Source of the DNA: Pseudomonas sp. PH1b
GTDB lineage: Bacteria; Pseudomonadota; Gammaproteobacteria; Pseudomonadales; Pseudomonadaceae
Length of the DNA: 64,000 bases
Direction: 5' to 3'
Assembly: GCF_000633395.1 (NCBI RefSeq)
Contig: NZ_AYMU01000025.1
Location: 41,644 to 105,643, forward strand
Below the pieces are notes generated by a model. That model did not search any database, was not told where the DNA came from, and was given only the letters and a program-made list of their open reading frames with translations. Position numbers and translations under genes: made by a program. This document shows positions 53,723-62,924 of this stretch, piece after piece; the stretch's first letter is position 1; the number at the start of each line of letters is the position of its first letter.

Positions 53723-54190
53723 ATGCTGATCAGAAAAGCTCATGGCGACGACGCGCAACGGGTCTTCGACATTCGTAACCAAGCCATCAACCACCAGTGC
53801 TGCGGCCATTACCCCGCCGCCGACCTGCAGGTCTGGACCGCCGGCAGCCTGGGCGAGTACTTCGTCGAGGTGCTGGAAAAAACCGGGCATGTCGCAGTCA
53901 TCGATGACCAGGTCACCGCCAGCGGCATGCTCGACCTGGAGACCGGCCAGGTCGACGCGGTGTTCGTCGACCCGGCGTACATGGGCCAAGGCATCGGCCA
54001 GCAGATGATGAACTACCTCGAGGCGCTGGCCCTGCAGGCTGGGTTGACGCACCTGATCCTCGACTCGACCCTGAACGCGGCGGACTTCTATCGGCGCTGC
54101 GGCTTTGTAGGCGAGCGGATCGCCCAGTACCAGTCGCCCCGGGGCCTGACCCTGGCCTGCGTGCCGATGATCAAGCACCTGGCACGCTGA
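53723..54190 (+). CDS. GNAT family N-acetyltransferase
   Basis: A 155-aa GNAT protein with the acetyl-CoA-binding segment VFVDPAYMGQGIGQQMMNYL (Q/RxxGxG/A type) near residue 90 and the FYRRCGF motif near 130. ATG 53723 (MLIRKAHGDD) is the usual GNAT beginning. Acceptor unknown. Confidence 0.87.
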   Translation: MLIRKAHGDDAQRVFDIRNQAINHQCCGHYPAADLQVWTAGSLGEYFVEVLEKTGHVAVIDDQVTASGMLDLETGQVDAVFVDPAYMGQGIGQQMMNYLEALALQAGLTHLILDSTLNAADFYRRCGFVGERIAQYQSPRGLTLACVPMIKHLAR

Positions 54191-54203
54191 GCCGGCAACG
54201 CCT

Positions 54204-55574
54204 TCAGGGCTGCTGCGGGTCTTGCAACGGCGCGGTCGAACCCGCGCCACCGGGTCCTGCCTCGGCTGGTGAGCGCACCTGAATGATCAGCAAGGCGGCG
54301 AGCACTGCGGGAATCGCACAGAAGAAGAAAATCTGCTGCACCGGAATGTGCATCGCCAGCAGCATGCTGCCGAACAGCGGCCCAAGGATCGAACCAAAAC
54401 GCCCCACCCCCAGCGCCCAACCGGTGCCGGTGGCGCGCACCTGAGCCGGATAGAAGTTGCTGGCGAAGGCATTCAGGGTCAATTGCCCACCGATGATGCA
54501 AAAGCCCGCGGCAAACACGAACAGCACCAGGTACCGCGGGTTGTCGTGGTTCAGGCCCAGCAGCACGGTGCATAACGCAGCCGCGGCAAGCACTCCGGCC
54601 AGCAGGCGCACCTTGCGTTTCAGGCGGTCGGCGAACCAGGCCATGCAGATCGCCCCGAGGGTGCCGGCGAAGAGGAACATCGAAGTCACCAGGTTGGCCT
54701 GCTGCAAGGCCAGGCCACTTTCCAGCAACAGCGTCGGCAGCCAGCTGATCATGAAATACAGCAGGATCAGGCTGACGAAAAAGGTCGACCAGATCAGCAG
54801 GGTCGGCCGCCCATAGCCATGGCGAAACAACTCCACCACTGTCAACTTGCTACCTTGCGCCGTCTCCTCGGCCAAGTTCGAAACCGGCGGAGGCTGCCAG
54901 TCCGGCAGCATCTGCGCACTGACCTTGCGCAGACGCGTGTAAGGCGGCGCATCACGCAGCAGGCGTGGCAAGGATTCGGGCAGCCACCAGGCCAGGAACG
55001 GAAACAGCAGCAAGGGCGTCACCCCGCCGGCCAGGAATACCGCCTCCCACCCAAAGCGATCGATGAAGCCGGCCGCGACAAAACCACCGGCGGCGCCACC
55101 GAAGGAAAAACCGCAGGCGGCCAGGGTCACCATCAGGGTGCGCAGGCGCGGCGGCGAGTATTCGGACATCAGGGCCATGGCGCTGGGCATCGCCCCACCC
55201 ATGCCGATGCCACAGATGAAGCGTGCGGCCATCAGGCTGTCGAGAGAATTGGCGAACACCATCAGCACCGTCAGGCTGGCGTAGATCAGCACGCAACAGA
55301 GCAGGATCCGGCGCACACCGAAACGGTCGGCCAACGGCGTTACCGCCAGGGAGCCCAGGGTCAGGCCCAGCAAGTTGGCGCTGAACACCGGGCCGAACGC
55401 CGCCTTTTCCAGCCCCCAGTCCTGGGCCAGGGCCGGCACCACATAACCCAGGACCTGGGCATCGTAGCCATCGGTGACCAGCAGCAAGGCGAGGAGCAAC
55501 AGGAGCAACCACTGATAGCGGGACACAGGGCGGGCGTCGAGCGCAGCGCGAAAGCTGGCAATCTGATTTTGCAT
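54204..55574 (-). CDS. MFS aromatic acid:H+ symporter (AAHS family)
   Basis: A 456-aa major facilitator with twelve membrane segments. TDGYDAQVLGYVVPALAQDW carries the D-G-x-D motif of TM1, and LADRFGVRRILL is the loop 2-3 motif, both typical of PcaK/BenK transporters. It is on the same strand as hmgA-fahA-maiA but behind a terminator, so it has its own promoter. It may import a phenylacetate- or homogentisate-related aromatic acid (inference). Confidence 0.9.
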   Translation of the reverse strand: MQNQIASFRAALDARPVSRYQWLLLLLLALLLVTDGYDAQVLGYVVPALAQDWGLEKAAFGPVFSANLLGLTLGSLAVTPLADRFGVRRILLCCVLIYASLTVLMVFANSLDSLMAARFICGIGMGGAMPSAMALMSEYSPPRLRTLMVTLAACGFSFGGAAGGFVAAGFIDRFGWEAVFLAGGVTPLLLFPFLAWWLPESLPRLLRDAPPYTRLRKVSAQMLPDWQPPPVSNLAEETAQGSKLTVVELFRHGYGRPTLLIWSTFFVSLILLYFMISWLPTLLLESGLALQQANLVTSMFLFAGTLGAICMAWFADRLKRKVRLLAGVLAAAALCTVLLGLNHDNPRYLVLFVFAAGFCIIGGQLTLNAFASNFYPAQVRATGTGWALGVGRFGSILGPLFGSMLLAMHIPVQQIFFFCAIPAVLAALLIIQVRSPAEAGPGGAGSTAPLQDPQQP

Positions 55575-55721
55575 CGCAAGGTACCTGTTCGGTTTTTATG
55601 GTTATGTGCAGCGGTGGTGCGGTTGCCGCGCAAGCAAAAATGTCAGGCGCCTGTGCGGGGCCTGGAGGTCCCTCCGTCCTGGGGGACGCTGGCCCGCTCG
55701 CGGCATCTGCCTGCGGCGGCC

Positions 55722-55754
55722 AAAAGGCGCGCCCCCGGGAGACGGGGGCGCGCG
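55722..55754 (-). terminator. Terminator of the hmg operon
   Basis: On the minus strand GCGCGCCCCC and GGGGGCGCGC form a GC-rich stem followed by CTTTT. It lies 8 bases after the maiA stop. Confidence 0.8.
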
Positions 55755-55761
55755 GTTCGGG

Positions 55762-56400
55762 TCAGGCCGGGGTGTCGGGCTGATTGGCCGGATGGGCAGC
55801 CTGGAATGCCGGATGCTCAGCCGCCAGCGCCGCGACCCGGAGAATCCGCGGGTAGTCCTCCAGGGACACCTTGAAGCGTTCCGCGGCGTACAGCTGGGGA
55901 ATCAAGAACACGTCGGCCAAGCCCGGCTGCTCGCCGAAGCAGAAGCCCTGGTCACCGATCAACTGCTCCAGGGCCGCCAGGCCCTGGCTGATCCAATGGT
56001 CGATCCACACCAGCAACTGCGCTTCCTCATGCCCCCACTCGCGCAGCAGGTTCTGGGTGCTGGAGTTGTGCAGCGGGTGGATGTCGCAGCCGATGATCGC
56101 CGCCACCGCCCGCTCATGGGCACGGCTGACCAGGTCCCTGGACAGCAGCGGCACCTGTGGATAACGCTCTTCCAGGTATTCGATGATCGCCAGGGACTGG
56201 ATCAGCAGGTCGCCGTCGTCGGTGCGCAGGGCCGGCACCCGGCCCTGGGGGTTGATGTCCAGGTACTCCGGCTGGCGGTTGGCGCCGCCCTTGGGCACCA
56301 GCAGGTTGACCGGGATGGCCTGGAATTCCAGGCCCTTGAGGGCCAGGGCGATGCGCACCCGATAGGACGCGGTGGAACGGTAGTAGGTATAGAGCTCCAT
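55762..56400 (-). CDS. maiA: Maleylacetoacetate isomerase
   Basis: A 212-aa zeta-class glutathione transferase converting maleylacetoacetate to fumarylacetoacetate. MELYTYYRSTASYRVRIALA is the zeta-class N-terminus (catalytic Ser region); NPQGRVPALR and IIEYLEERYP are GST landmarks. GGGAGCGG precedes the ATG, 12 bases after fahA. Third gene of the homogentisate operon. Confidence 0.94.
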   Translation of the reverse strand: MELYTYYRSTASYRVRIALALKGLEFQAIPVNLLVPKGGANRQPEYLDINPQGRVPALRTDDGDLLIQSLAIIEYLEERYPQVPLLSRDLVSRAHERAVAAIIGCDIHPLHNSSTQNLLREWGHEEAQLLVWIDHWISQGLAALEQLIGDQGFCFGEQPGLADVFLIPQLYAAERFKVSLEDYPRILRVAALAAEHPAFQAAHPANQPDTPA

Positions 56401-56412
56401 GAGCCGCTCCCT

Positions 56413-57717
56413 TTAACGTGCCGGCTGAACGGTGCCACGGCATTCGCCGAAGCCGATGGAGGCGAAACCTTCACGGCGGCAACGCCCGCGCAAGATGATT
56501 TCATCGCCGTCTTCAAGGAACTTGCGCACCTCTCCGGAGGCCAGCTCGATAGGTTTCTTGCCGCCTTCGGTGATCTCCAGCAGGCTGCCGAACTGGCCGT
56601 TTTCAGGACCGGACAACGTCCCCGAGCCGAACAGGTCGCCGGCTTGCAACTGGCAGCCGTTGACGCTGTGGTGAGCCACCATTTGCGCCACGGTCCAGTA
56701 CATGTGCTGGGTGTTGCTCAGGGTCAGGCGGTGCGCCGGCAGGCCCTGCTCGCGCATGGCCTGGGTGATCAGCAGCACTTCCAGTTCGATGTCGAAGCCA
56801 CCGGCGGCCTGGTCGCGCTTGTCCAGCAGGTACGGCAGCGGTTGCGGGTCACCTTCGGGGCGCTGCGCCTGGGCCTGGCGGAACGGCTCCAGGGCTTCGG
56901 CGGTCACCACCCAGGGCGAAATGCTGGTGATGAAGCTTTTCGACAAAAACGGTCCCAGCGGCTGGTATTCCCAGGCCTGGATGTCCCGTGCCGACCAGTC
57001 GTTGAGCAGGCAGAAACCGGCAATGTGCTCGGCAGCGTCGCCAATGGCGATCGCATCGCCCATCTCGTTGCCTTGGCCGATCCAGATGCCCAGTTCCAGC
57101 TCATAGTCCAGGCGCGCGCAGGGGCCGAAGGTCGGCACGCTCTGCCCGGCCGGCAGGGTCTGGCCCTTGGGCCGGCGCACCTCGGTGCCGGAAGGACGGA
57201 TGGTCGAGGCGCGACCGTGGTAGCCGATCGGCACGTACTTGTAGTTGGGCAGCAGGGGGTTGTCGGGGCGGAACAGTTTGCCGACGTTCTGCGCGTGCTC
57301 GATGCCGACATAGAAGTCGGTGTAGTCGCTGATTTTCGCCGGCAGGTGCATCTGGCAGTCGGCTGCCGCATGCAGCAGTTTTGCCGCCTGGGCCTCGATC
57401 TTGCCCCGCAGGCTGCTGCCTTCGCCCAGCAGCTCCAGCAGGCGCTCGCGCAGGGCAACCCGGGCCGGGCGGCCGAGTTGGAAGAAGCCGTTCAACTGCC
57501 CACCGCGGGCAGCCTCCACCGCAGCCTTGGCCGGGCCATCGAACAGGCCGGCGTCCAGCGCCGCTTCCAGGTCGAAAATCTGTTCGCCGATGGCGACCCC
57601 GCTGCGGGGCGCCGAACCCTGGGTGCTGAAGACGCCCAGGGGCAGGTTCTGCAACGGGAAGTCGGGGTGACCGTTGGCGGACTCGACCCAGCTAAGGGTG
57701 ATGGTGGGCAAGGTCAT
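56413..57717 (-). CDS. fahA: Fumarylacetoacetase
   Basis: A 434-aa hydrolase making fumarate and acetoacetate, the last step of tyrosine/phenylalanine catabolism. It has an N-terminal SH3-like domain, then the FAH domain with DYTDFYVGIEHAQNVGKLFR (metal Asp and catalytic His) and YELELGIWIG (metal Glu residues). It begins 3 bases after hmgA with GGAGATA ahead of the ATG. Confidence 0.96.
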   Translation of the reverse strand: MTLPTITLSWVESANGHPDFPLQNLPLGVFSTQGSAPRSGVAIGEQIFDLEAALDAGLFDGPAKAAVEAARGGQLNGFFQLGRPARVALRERLLELLGEGSSLRGKIEAQAAKLLHAAADCQMHLPAKISDYTDFYVGIEHAQNVGKLFRPDNPLLPNYKYVPIGYHGRASTIRPSGTEVRRPKGQTLPAGQSVPTFGPCARLDYELELGIWIGQGNEMGDAIAIGDAAEHIAGFCLLNDWSARDIQAWEYQPLGPFLSKSFITSISPWVVTAEALEPFRQAQAQRPEGDPQPLPYLLDKRDQAAGGFDIELEVLLITQAMREQGLPAHRLTLSNTQHMYWTVAQMVAHHSVNGCQLQAGDLFGSGTLSGPENGQFGSLLEITEGGKKPIELASGEVRKFLEDGDEIILRGRCRREGFASIGFGECRGTVQPAR

Positions 57718-57720
57718 GGG

Positions 57721-59025
57721 TTATCTCCGATTCGGGTTGAAGGTGACGGGCAGCGAAGCCCAGCAAGCATCGTAGTCGTTCTGCAGCTCCGGGCACTCCA
57801 GGGCGAACTGGCTCGGGCGCAGCACCTGGCTGGTCTCGAACATGAAGGCCATGGTGTTGTCGATCTTGGCCGGCTGCAACGGCGCGTTGATCGCCTTGGT
57901 GCAGGTCTCGCCATCCGGACCGTGGGCGCTCATGCAACTGTGCAGGGACGCACCGCCGGGCAGGAAGCCTTCGGCCTTGGCATCGTAGGCGCCCTGGATC
58001 AGGCCCATGAACTCGTTCATCAGGTTGCGGTGGAACCACGGTGGACGGAAGGTGTTCTCGGCCACCATCCAGCGTGGCGGGAAGATCACGAAATCGAGGT
58101 TGGCCAGGCCCGGAACGCTGGTGGGCGAGGTCAGTACGGTGAAGATCGACGGGTCCGGGTGGTCGAAGCTGACGGTGCCGATGGTGTTGAAACGGCGCAG
58201 GTCATATTTGTACGGCACGTTGTTGCCGTGCCAGGCCACCACGTTCAGTGGCGAATGGTCGAGTTCGCAGCCCCAGAGCTCGCCGAGGTACTTCTGCACC
58301 AGGGGGGTGGGCTGGCGCAGGTCTTCGTAATGGGCCACCGGGGCGAGGAAATCCCGGGGGTTGGCCAGGCCGTTGCTGCCGATCGGCCCGAGGTCTGGCA
58401 GGCGCAGCGGCGCTCCGTGGTTCTCGGCAACGTAACCCCGGGCTTGTGGGTCGAGCAGTTCGACGCGGAACTTCAGGCCGCGAGGCAGCACGGCGATTTC
58501 CAATGGCTCCAGGTCCAGCATGCCCAGCTCAGTGACGAGGCGCAGGCGGCCCAGTTCCGGCACCAGCAACAGCTCGCCATCGGCGTTGAAGAACACCCGC
58601 TCCATCGAGCGGTTGGCACGGTAGTGATAGACGCTGATACCCGCCGGCTTCTGCGCCGCCGAGTTGGCCACCATGGCCACCAGGCCGTCGATGAAATCAG
58701 TGGCTTCGCCTGGAATCTGCAAAGGACTCCAGCGCAGGCGGTTGGGAGTGACCTCACCCAAGGGGCCGCCTGCCAGCTGGCGTTCCAGCTTGGCAAAGGC
58801 CGGGTGCTTGGCCGAGGGCTGGATGCGGTACATCCAGGTGCGCCGGGCTTCGCTGCGGGTCATGGTGAAGGCGGTGCCGGAGAACAGTTCGGCGTACAGG
58901 CCATAAGGGGCTTTCTGCGGGGAGTTCTGGCCGACGGGCAAGGCGCCCGGCAGGGCTTCGCTGGCAAATTCATTGCCGAAACCGGATTGGTAGCTGAGGG
59001 CCGACGCCGAAGATTCGAGGTTCAT
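57721..59025 (-). CDS. hmgA: Homogentisate 1,2-dioxygenase
   Basis: A 434-aa Fe(II) ring-cleaving dioxygenase. YQSGFGNEFASEALPGALP is the family start. The iron-binding residues lie in FRPPWFHRNLMNEFMGLI (His and Glu) and in HSCMSAHGPDG (His). ATG 59025 is preceded by AGGAGG. First gene of hmgA-fahA-maiA, divergent from hmgR. Confidence 0.97.
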   Translation of the reverse strand: MNLESSASALSYQSGFGNEFASEALPGALPVGQNSPQKAPYGLYAELFSGTAFTMTRSEARRTWMYRIQPSAKHPAFAKLERQLAGGPLGEVTPNRLRWSPLQIPGEATDFIDGLVAMVANSAAQKPAGISVYHYRANRSMERVFFNADGELLLVPELGRLRLVTELGMLDLEPLEIAVLPRGLKFRVELLDPQARGYVAENHGAPLRLPDLGPIGSNGLANPRDFLAPVAHYEDLRQPTPLVQKYLGELWGCELDHSPLNVVAWHGNNVPYKYDLRRFNTIGTVSFDHPDPSIFTVLTSPTSVPGLANLDFVIFPPRWMVAENTFRPPWFHRNLMNEFMGLIQGAYDAKAEGFLPGGASLHSCMSAHGPDGETCTKAINAPLQPAKIDNTMAFMFETSQVLRPSQFALECPELQNDYDACWASLPVTFNPNRR

Positions 59026-59112
59026 GGAGCCTCCTGGAAGTTGGAATAGGCAGGGGCCCACCACTCCTTCACAAGAGTTATCGGCACGCCTGGGTTATTT
59101 TTATCGTAATCC

Positions 59113-59131
59113 AATTACGCATAACGTAATT
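59113..59131. promoter_or_regulatory. Palindromic operator between hmgA and hmgR
   Basis: AATTACG-CATAA-CGTAATT is a perfect 7-bp inverted repeat with a 5-base spacer, and a further CGTAAT half-site lies at 59105-59110. The P. putida HmgR repressor is known to bind a palindrome in the same divergent gap, so this is the likely operator. Confidence 0.75.
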
Positions 59132-59192
59132 TGATTGCCCAGGAGCGTCAAGCTATAAAGACCGCCACTTGTTACGGGACCCCGACACCTCC

Positions 59193-59993
59193 ATGGAAAA
59201 GCCGCGCAGCACCAGCGACAGCAACAGCAAGCAGAAAGTCCGCTCGGCCGAGGTCGGCACCGATATCCTCAAGGCCCTGGCCGAACTGTCGCCAGCCACC
59301 TCCCTGTCGCGCCTGGCCGAACACGTGCAGATGCCCGCCAGCAAGGTCCACCGCTACCTGCAAGCCCTGATTGCCAGCGGTTTTGCCGAACAGAACAGCG
59401 CCACCAATCACTACAGCCTGGGCCGTGAAGCCCTGCGCGTGGGCCTGGCGGCCCTGAACAGCATGGATGTACTGAAGGTCGCGGCCCTGCCCCTGGCCGA
59501 ACTGCGTGACGAGTTGAACGAGACCTGCTTCCTCGCGGTGTGGGGCAACCAGGGCGCCACGGTGGTGCACATCGAACCGGCGGTCCGCGCGGTGACCGTG
59601 GTCACCCAGTTAGGCTCGGTGCTGCCGTTGCTCAGTTCGTCCACCGGGCTGGTGTTCAACGCTTACCTGCCGCCGCGTGAAACCCTTGACCTGCGCCAGC
59701 AGGAATTATCCCTGGGCACCCCCCATGCGCTGGCCGATTCGCAGGTCCACGACGCCCTGGCCGAGCAGATTCGCCAGCACGGCCTGCACCATGTCCACGG
59801 TTTGCTGATGCCGGGGGTCGATGCACTGTCGGCCCCGGTGTTCGATGCCACGGGCAAGATCGCCGCAGTGCTGACGGTGGTCGGGCCGACGTCGCTGTTC
59901 CAGGCCGATGAACATGGCCCGGCGGCGCGGCGCCTGCTCAGCGCCTGCAGCACCGTGAGCTGGCGCATGGGTTATCAGCCGCGGCCTGAATAG
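59193..59993 (+). CDS. hmgR: IclR-family regulator HmgR
   Basis: A 266-aa IclR regulator with a winged-helix domain (about residues 20-80: SLSRLAEHVQMPASKVHRYL) and a C-terminal effector domain (about 95-255). It is divergent from hmgA. In P. putida HmgR represses hmgABC and is relieved by homogentisate. ATG 59193 is preferred to a TTG 24 bases upstream. Confidence 0.9.
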   Translation: MEKPRSTSDSNSKQKVRSAEVGTDILKALAELSPATSLSRLAEHVQMPASKVHRYLQALIASGFAEQNSATNHYSLGREALRVGLAALNSMDVLKVAALPLAELRDELNETCFLAVWGNQGATVVHIEPAVRAVTVVTQLGSVLPLLSSSTGLVFNAYLPPRETLDLRQQELSLGTPHALADSQVHDALAEQIRQHGLHHVHGLLMPGVDALSAPVFDATGKIAAVLTVVGPTSLFQADEHGPAARRLLSACSTVSWRMGYQPRPE

Positions 59994-60003
59994 TCGCCAC
60001 CGA

Positions 60004-62556
60004 TCAGCTCATCAACCCCAGGGCCTGGGCCTTGGCCACTGCCTGGGTCCTGCGCTCCACTCCCAGCTTGCTGTGGATCCGGCGGCCGTGGGTCTTCACC
60101 GTATGCAGGGAGATGAACAGCTGCTCGGCGATCTGCTGGTTCGACCAGCCCTGGGCGATCAGTTGCAACACCTGCAACTCCCGCTGGCTGAGCAGGCTCT
60201 CGCGTCCCTCCTCAGGCTCCACTGACGGCGCAGCTTCAGGCCTGCCCAGCCCCTGCAGCGACGGTTGACGCAGACGCAGTTCGTGCAGCGCCTGGGGCAG
60301 GTTGCAGCGCGCCACCAAGGCCTGCCCGGCCTGCAATGCCTCGGCCAAAAGCGCCGGATCACCTTGCACATGAGCCACCTCGGCCAGGGCCAACTGCACT
60401 TCCGCCTCCAGGCCGAGCATGCCATGGCGTTGAGCCCTCGCCAGCACCCCCTGCAAAGCTGCAACCGGCGCCTGCGCCCGACCCAGGTGAACCTCGGCCA
60501 GTACCAGCAGGTATTCGATGCCCGGAATCAACTCCAGGCTGGCCGGTGGCGCCTGCAGCGCCTGGGGCCCGCGGAAATGCCGGAGCAAGCGGCTCAAGGC
60601 TTCATGGGCCAGCTCCGGGCGCCCCTGCTGCAACCAGAGTTGGCTGCTGACCTGCAACAGCACTCCACGGTAAACGGTGTCGGGAATCTGCCGCTGCTGC
60701 ATCAACCGCTCCGCGTCACGCAGACGCACGAAGGCCTGGGCGTAATCCCCCCGGTTGGCCGCCAGCTGGGCCTGACCGAGAAAGCCATACAAGGCGCGCT
60801 TGTCATGGCTGAGCAGGCAGTCTTCCAGACCACTGCGCAAGTAGCCGGCGGCCTCCTCCTCGTGTCCCTGGCGCAGGGCCAGGCGCCCCAGGCGCAAGGC
60901 AATGCGGCCCAGCAAGGGTGGAGCCCGCAGCGCCTGCCGGGACACGCGCCCGACCACCTGCTCCAGCAAGCTCTGGGCTCGATGGGGCGCGCCACGCTGC
61001 TCCAGCAACTGGGCATGGTCGAGCTCGAGCAAGCCTTCGAACAACGGCGCATCCTGAGCCCGGGCCAGGCACAGGGCCTCGCGATTGAGAGCCTGGGCCA
61101 CCTCCAGCTCACCGCACAGCAGCGCCTGCTGGGTCAAACCGGACAAGCACAGCAGGCGAATGCTCCAGGCACTGTCTTCCAGTTCGCCCAAGGCCTCGAG
61201 AAAGTGCTGCCGTGCCGCCTCCATCCGCCCGCTCAAATGCAGCAGCCAGCCCCGCTGCGCCTGCCAGCGGGCCAGCAGCCGGCGCTGCCGGCAGGCCGAG
61301 GGCTGCGGCGCAAAGCGCGCCATCTGCGCCATGCACTGTTCTGCCTGTTCGAAGCGTCCGGCAAACAATAGCGCCGCCACCAACAGGCCGATCAACTGCG
61401 GGCTGCCCAGCAGCAACTCGCCACCCTGGCGCTCATGCAGTTGCAGCAGCAACAGCGCGTTGTGCTGCTGGAACAGGCTCTCGAAGCTGAAATGCTCCAG
61501 CAGGCTGACCGCGACTTCGTATTCCTCGGCCAGCAGCGCCTGCTCAAAAGCCGACTGCCAATCCTCCTGAGCGGTAAACCACTGGCACGCCCGCCGGTGC
61601 CAGGAGCGCCCGCTGGGCCAGGCCTCATCCCGCATCAGCCGAGCCAGGGGCGGGAATACCTGCAACCAGTCGGCGCCGCCTTCCCAGGGCTCGATGAAAC
61701 AGGCCATGTCCTGCAGGGTGCGCAGGTACTGGGCACCCTCCCCGGCGCCGAACAGGTGTTCGCACAAACCGGCGTTGAACCGTGGCATGTGCGCCAGCAC
61801 CTGCCAGACCTCCGCCAGCTCGATCGGCAATACGCTGAACAGCTCATGCTCCAGGTATTCCAGCAAGGTGTTGGGGCGCCCTGGCTGGCAGGGTTGGGTG
61901 GTCAGTTCACTGCCGTCGAGCAGGGCGATGCGCACCCCGGCGCACCAGCCGCCACTGCGCTGCAGGATTCCATCGGCAGCCTGGGCGCACAAAGGCTGCG
62001 GCAACCGCTGCAGCAGTTGTTCGATTTCACTCTGGCTGAACGCCAGCGCCGGGCCGTCGAGCGTATACAACTGATCATCGAGCAGCAGCCGTGGCCAATT
62101 GCATGAAGGCCTGCGGCGGCTGCTCAGCCACCAGCTCAGTTGCGGGTTGTCGATGCTCAGCAGCCGATCGAGCAGCAGGTCCAGGTCCGGCGCCATGGCC
62201 CGGCAATAGTCATCGATGAAGATCCAGGCCGGGGTTTGCAGATGGGCCAGGTGCTCTACCAGCGCCGCCATATCGCCGTTCGGCAGCCCCAGCGCGGTCG
62301 CCAGCGCATGGCAGAAGTCCTCGGGACTCAGGCGGACGCCGGACAGAGGCAGCCAACTGACCCGGCAACTGTCCGGCGCCTGTTGCAGGCATTCGGCGAG
62401 CAACGCGGTCTTGCCACTGCCGGCCGGCGCGCACAGCAGTTTGACCCGGGCACTGGAAGCCAGCAGCGGCGCGCTCAGGCGCGCGCGTGGAAAGTGGTGG
62501 GTGGATAAACGGGGCCTGCACCCGGGACGCTCTGGGCAACGAGTCATGGCGGTCAT
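60004..62556 (-). CDS. MalT-type ATP-dependent LuxR regulator
   Basis: An 850-aa STAND-class regulator: N-terminal NTPase with Walker A CAPAGSGKTALL (residues 42-53), a long TPR-like helical middle (about 350-750) and a C-terminal LuxR helix-turn-helix (LSQRELQVLQLIAQGWSNQQ ... SLHTVKTHGRRIHSKLGV). ATG 62556 or 62547. The inducer and targets are unknown. Confidence 0.9.
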   Translation of the reverse strand: MTAMTRCPERPGCRPRLSTHHFPRARLSAPLLASSARVKLLCAPAGSGKTALLAECLQQAPDSCRVSWLPLSGVRLSPEDFCHALATALGLPNGDMAALVEHLAHLQTPAWIFIDDYCRAMAPDLDLLLDRLLSIDNPQLSWWLSSRRRPSCNWPRLLLDDQLYTLDGPALAFSQSEIEQLLQRLPQPLCAQAADGILQRSGGWCAGVRIALLDGSELTTQPCQPGRPNTLLEYLEHELFSVLPIELAEVWQVLAHMPRFNAGLCEHLFGAGEGAQYLRTLQDMACFIEPWEGGADWLQVFPPLARLMRDEAWPSGRSWHRRACQWFTAQEDWQSAFEQALLAEEYEVAVSLLEHFSFESLFQQHNALLLLQLHERQGGELLLGSPQLIGLLVAALLFAGRFEQAEQCMAQMARFAPQPSACRQRRLLARWQAQRGWLLHLSGRMEAARQHFLEALGELEDSAWSIRLLCLSGLTQQALLCGELEVAQALNREALCLARAQDAPLFEGLLELDHAQLLEQRGAPHRAQSLLEQVVGRVSRQALRAPPLLGRIALRLGRLALRQGHEEEAAGYLRSGLEDCLLSHDKRALYGFLGQAQLAANRGDYAQAFVRLRDAERLMQQRQIPDTVYRGVLLQVSSQLWLQQGRPELAHEALSRLLRHFRGPQALQAPPASLELIPGIEYLLVLAEVHLGRAQAPVAALQGVLARAQRHGMLGLEAEVQLALAEVAHVQGDPALLAEALQAGQALVARCNLPQALHELRLRQPSLQGLGRPEAAPSVEPEEGRESLLSQRELQVLQLIAQGWSNQQIAEQLFISLHTVKTHGRRIHSKLGVERRTQAVAKAQALGLMS

Positions 62557-62924
62557 TGCAGCCTGCCTTTCTTATTGGTTTAGCCTGCGTGACCCCACCC
62601 TAGCCCTGACCTCCCGGCCAATTGAAGAAGTATTCAGCAGGCTGATCGCCGGCCATAAAAAAGGCGACCCATCAGTCGAATAACCGCCAGCCTGGAGGGG
62701 TACGGTATTACTGCTGATGTGCCGAGGGAGTCGTCTTCCACTGGGCGTCGCCGTCCCTGGCCAGGAGTCTGGGGCGGAGCGCAAAGACCGGGTCGACAGG
62801 TTTTGCGGCGACTGCGGAGCCGAACGGCTGCAAGCTCCCTCGCCCCACCTGGCGCCGATAAAAAGCCGCACGCCCTTCAAGAGCGTGCGGCATCGCCTCT
62901 GCTTCGCAGTAACCCGCGGCTCGC
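62557..62924. other. Gap between two genes on the same strand
   Basis: A 368-bp region holding the terminator at 62859-62892 and presumably the promoter of the LuxR gene. No other gene is seen. Confidence 0.6.
62859..62892 (-). terminator. Terminator of the DUF1329 gene
   Basis: On the minus strand GCCGCACGC and GCGTGCGGC form a 9-bp stem with loop TCTTGAAGG, followed by TTTTTA. Confidence 0.9.

Noticed and set aside
55606..59049. Very long open frame (over 1100 codons) on the plus strand across the hmg operon
   Set aside because: It is antisense to hmgA, fahA and maiA, which are strongly supported. Long empty frames are common opposite GC-rich codons.
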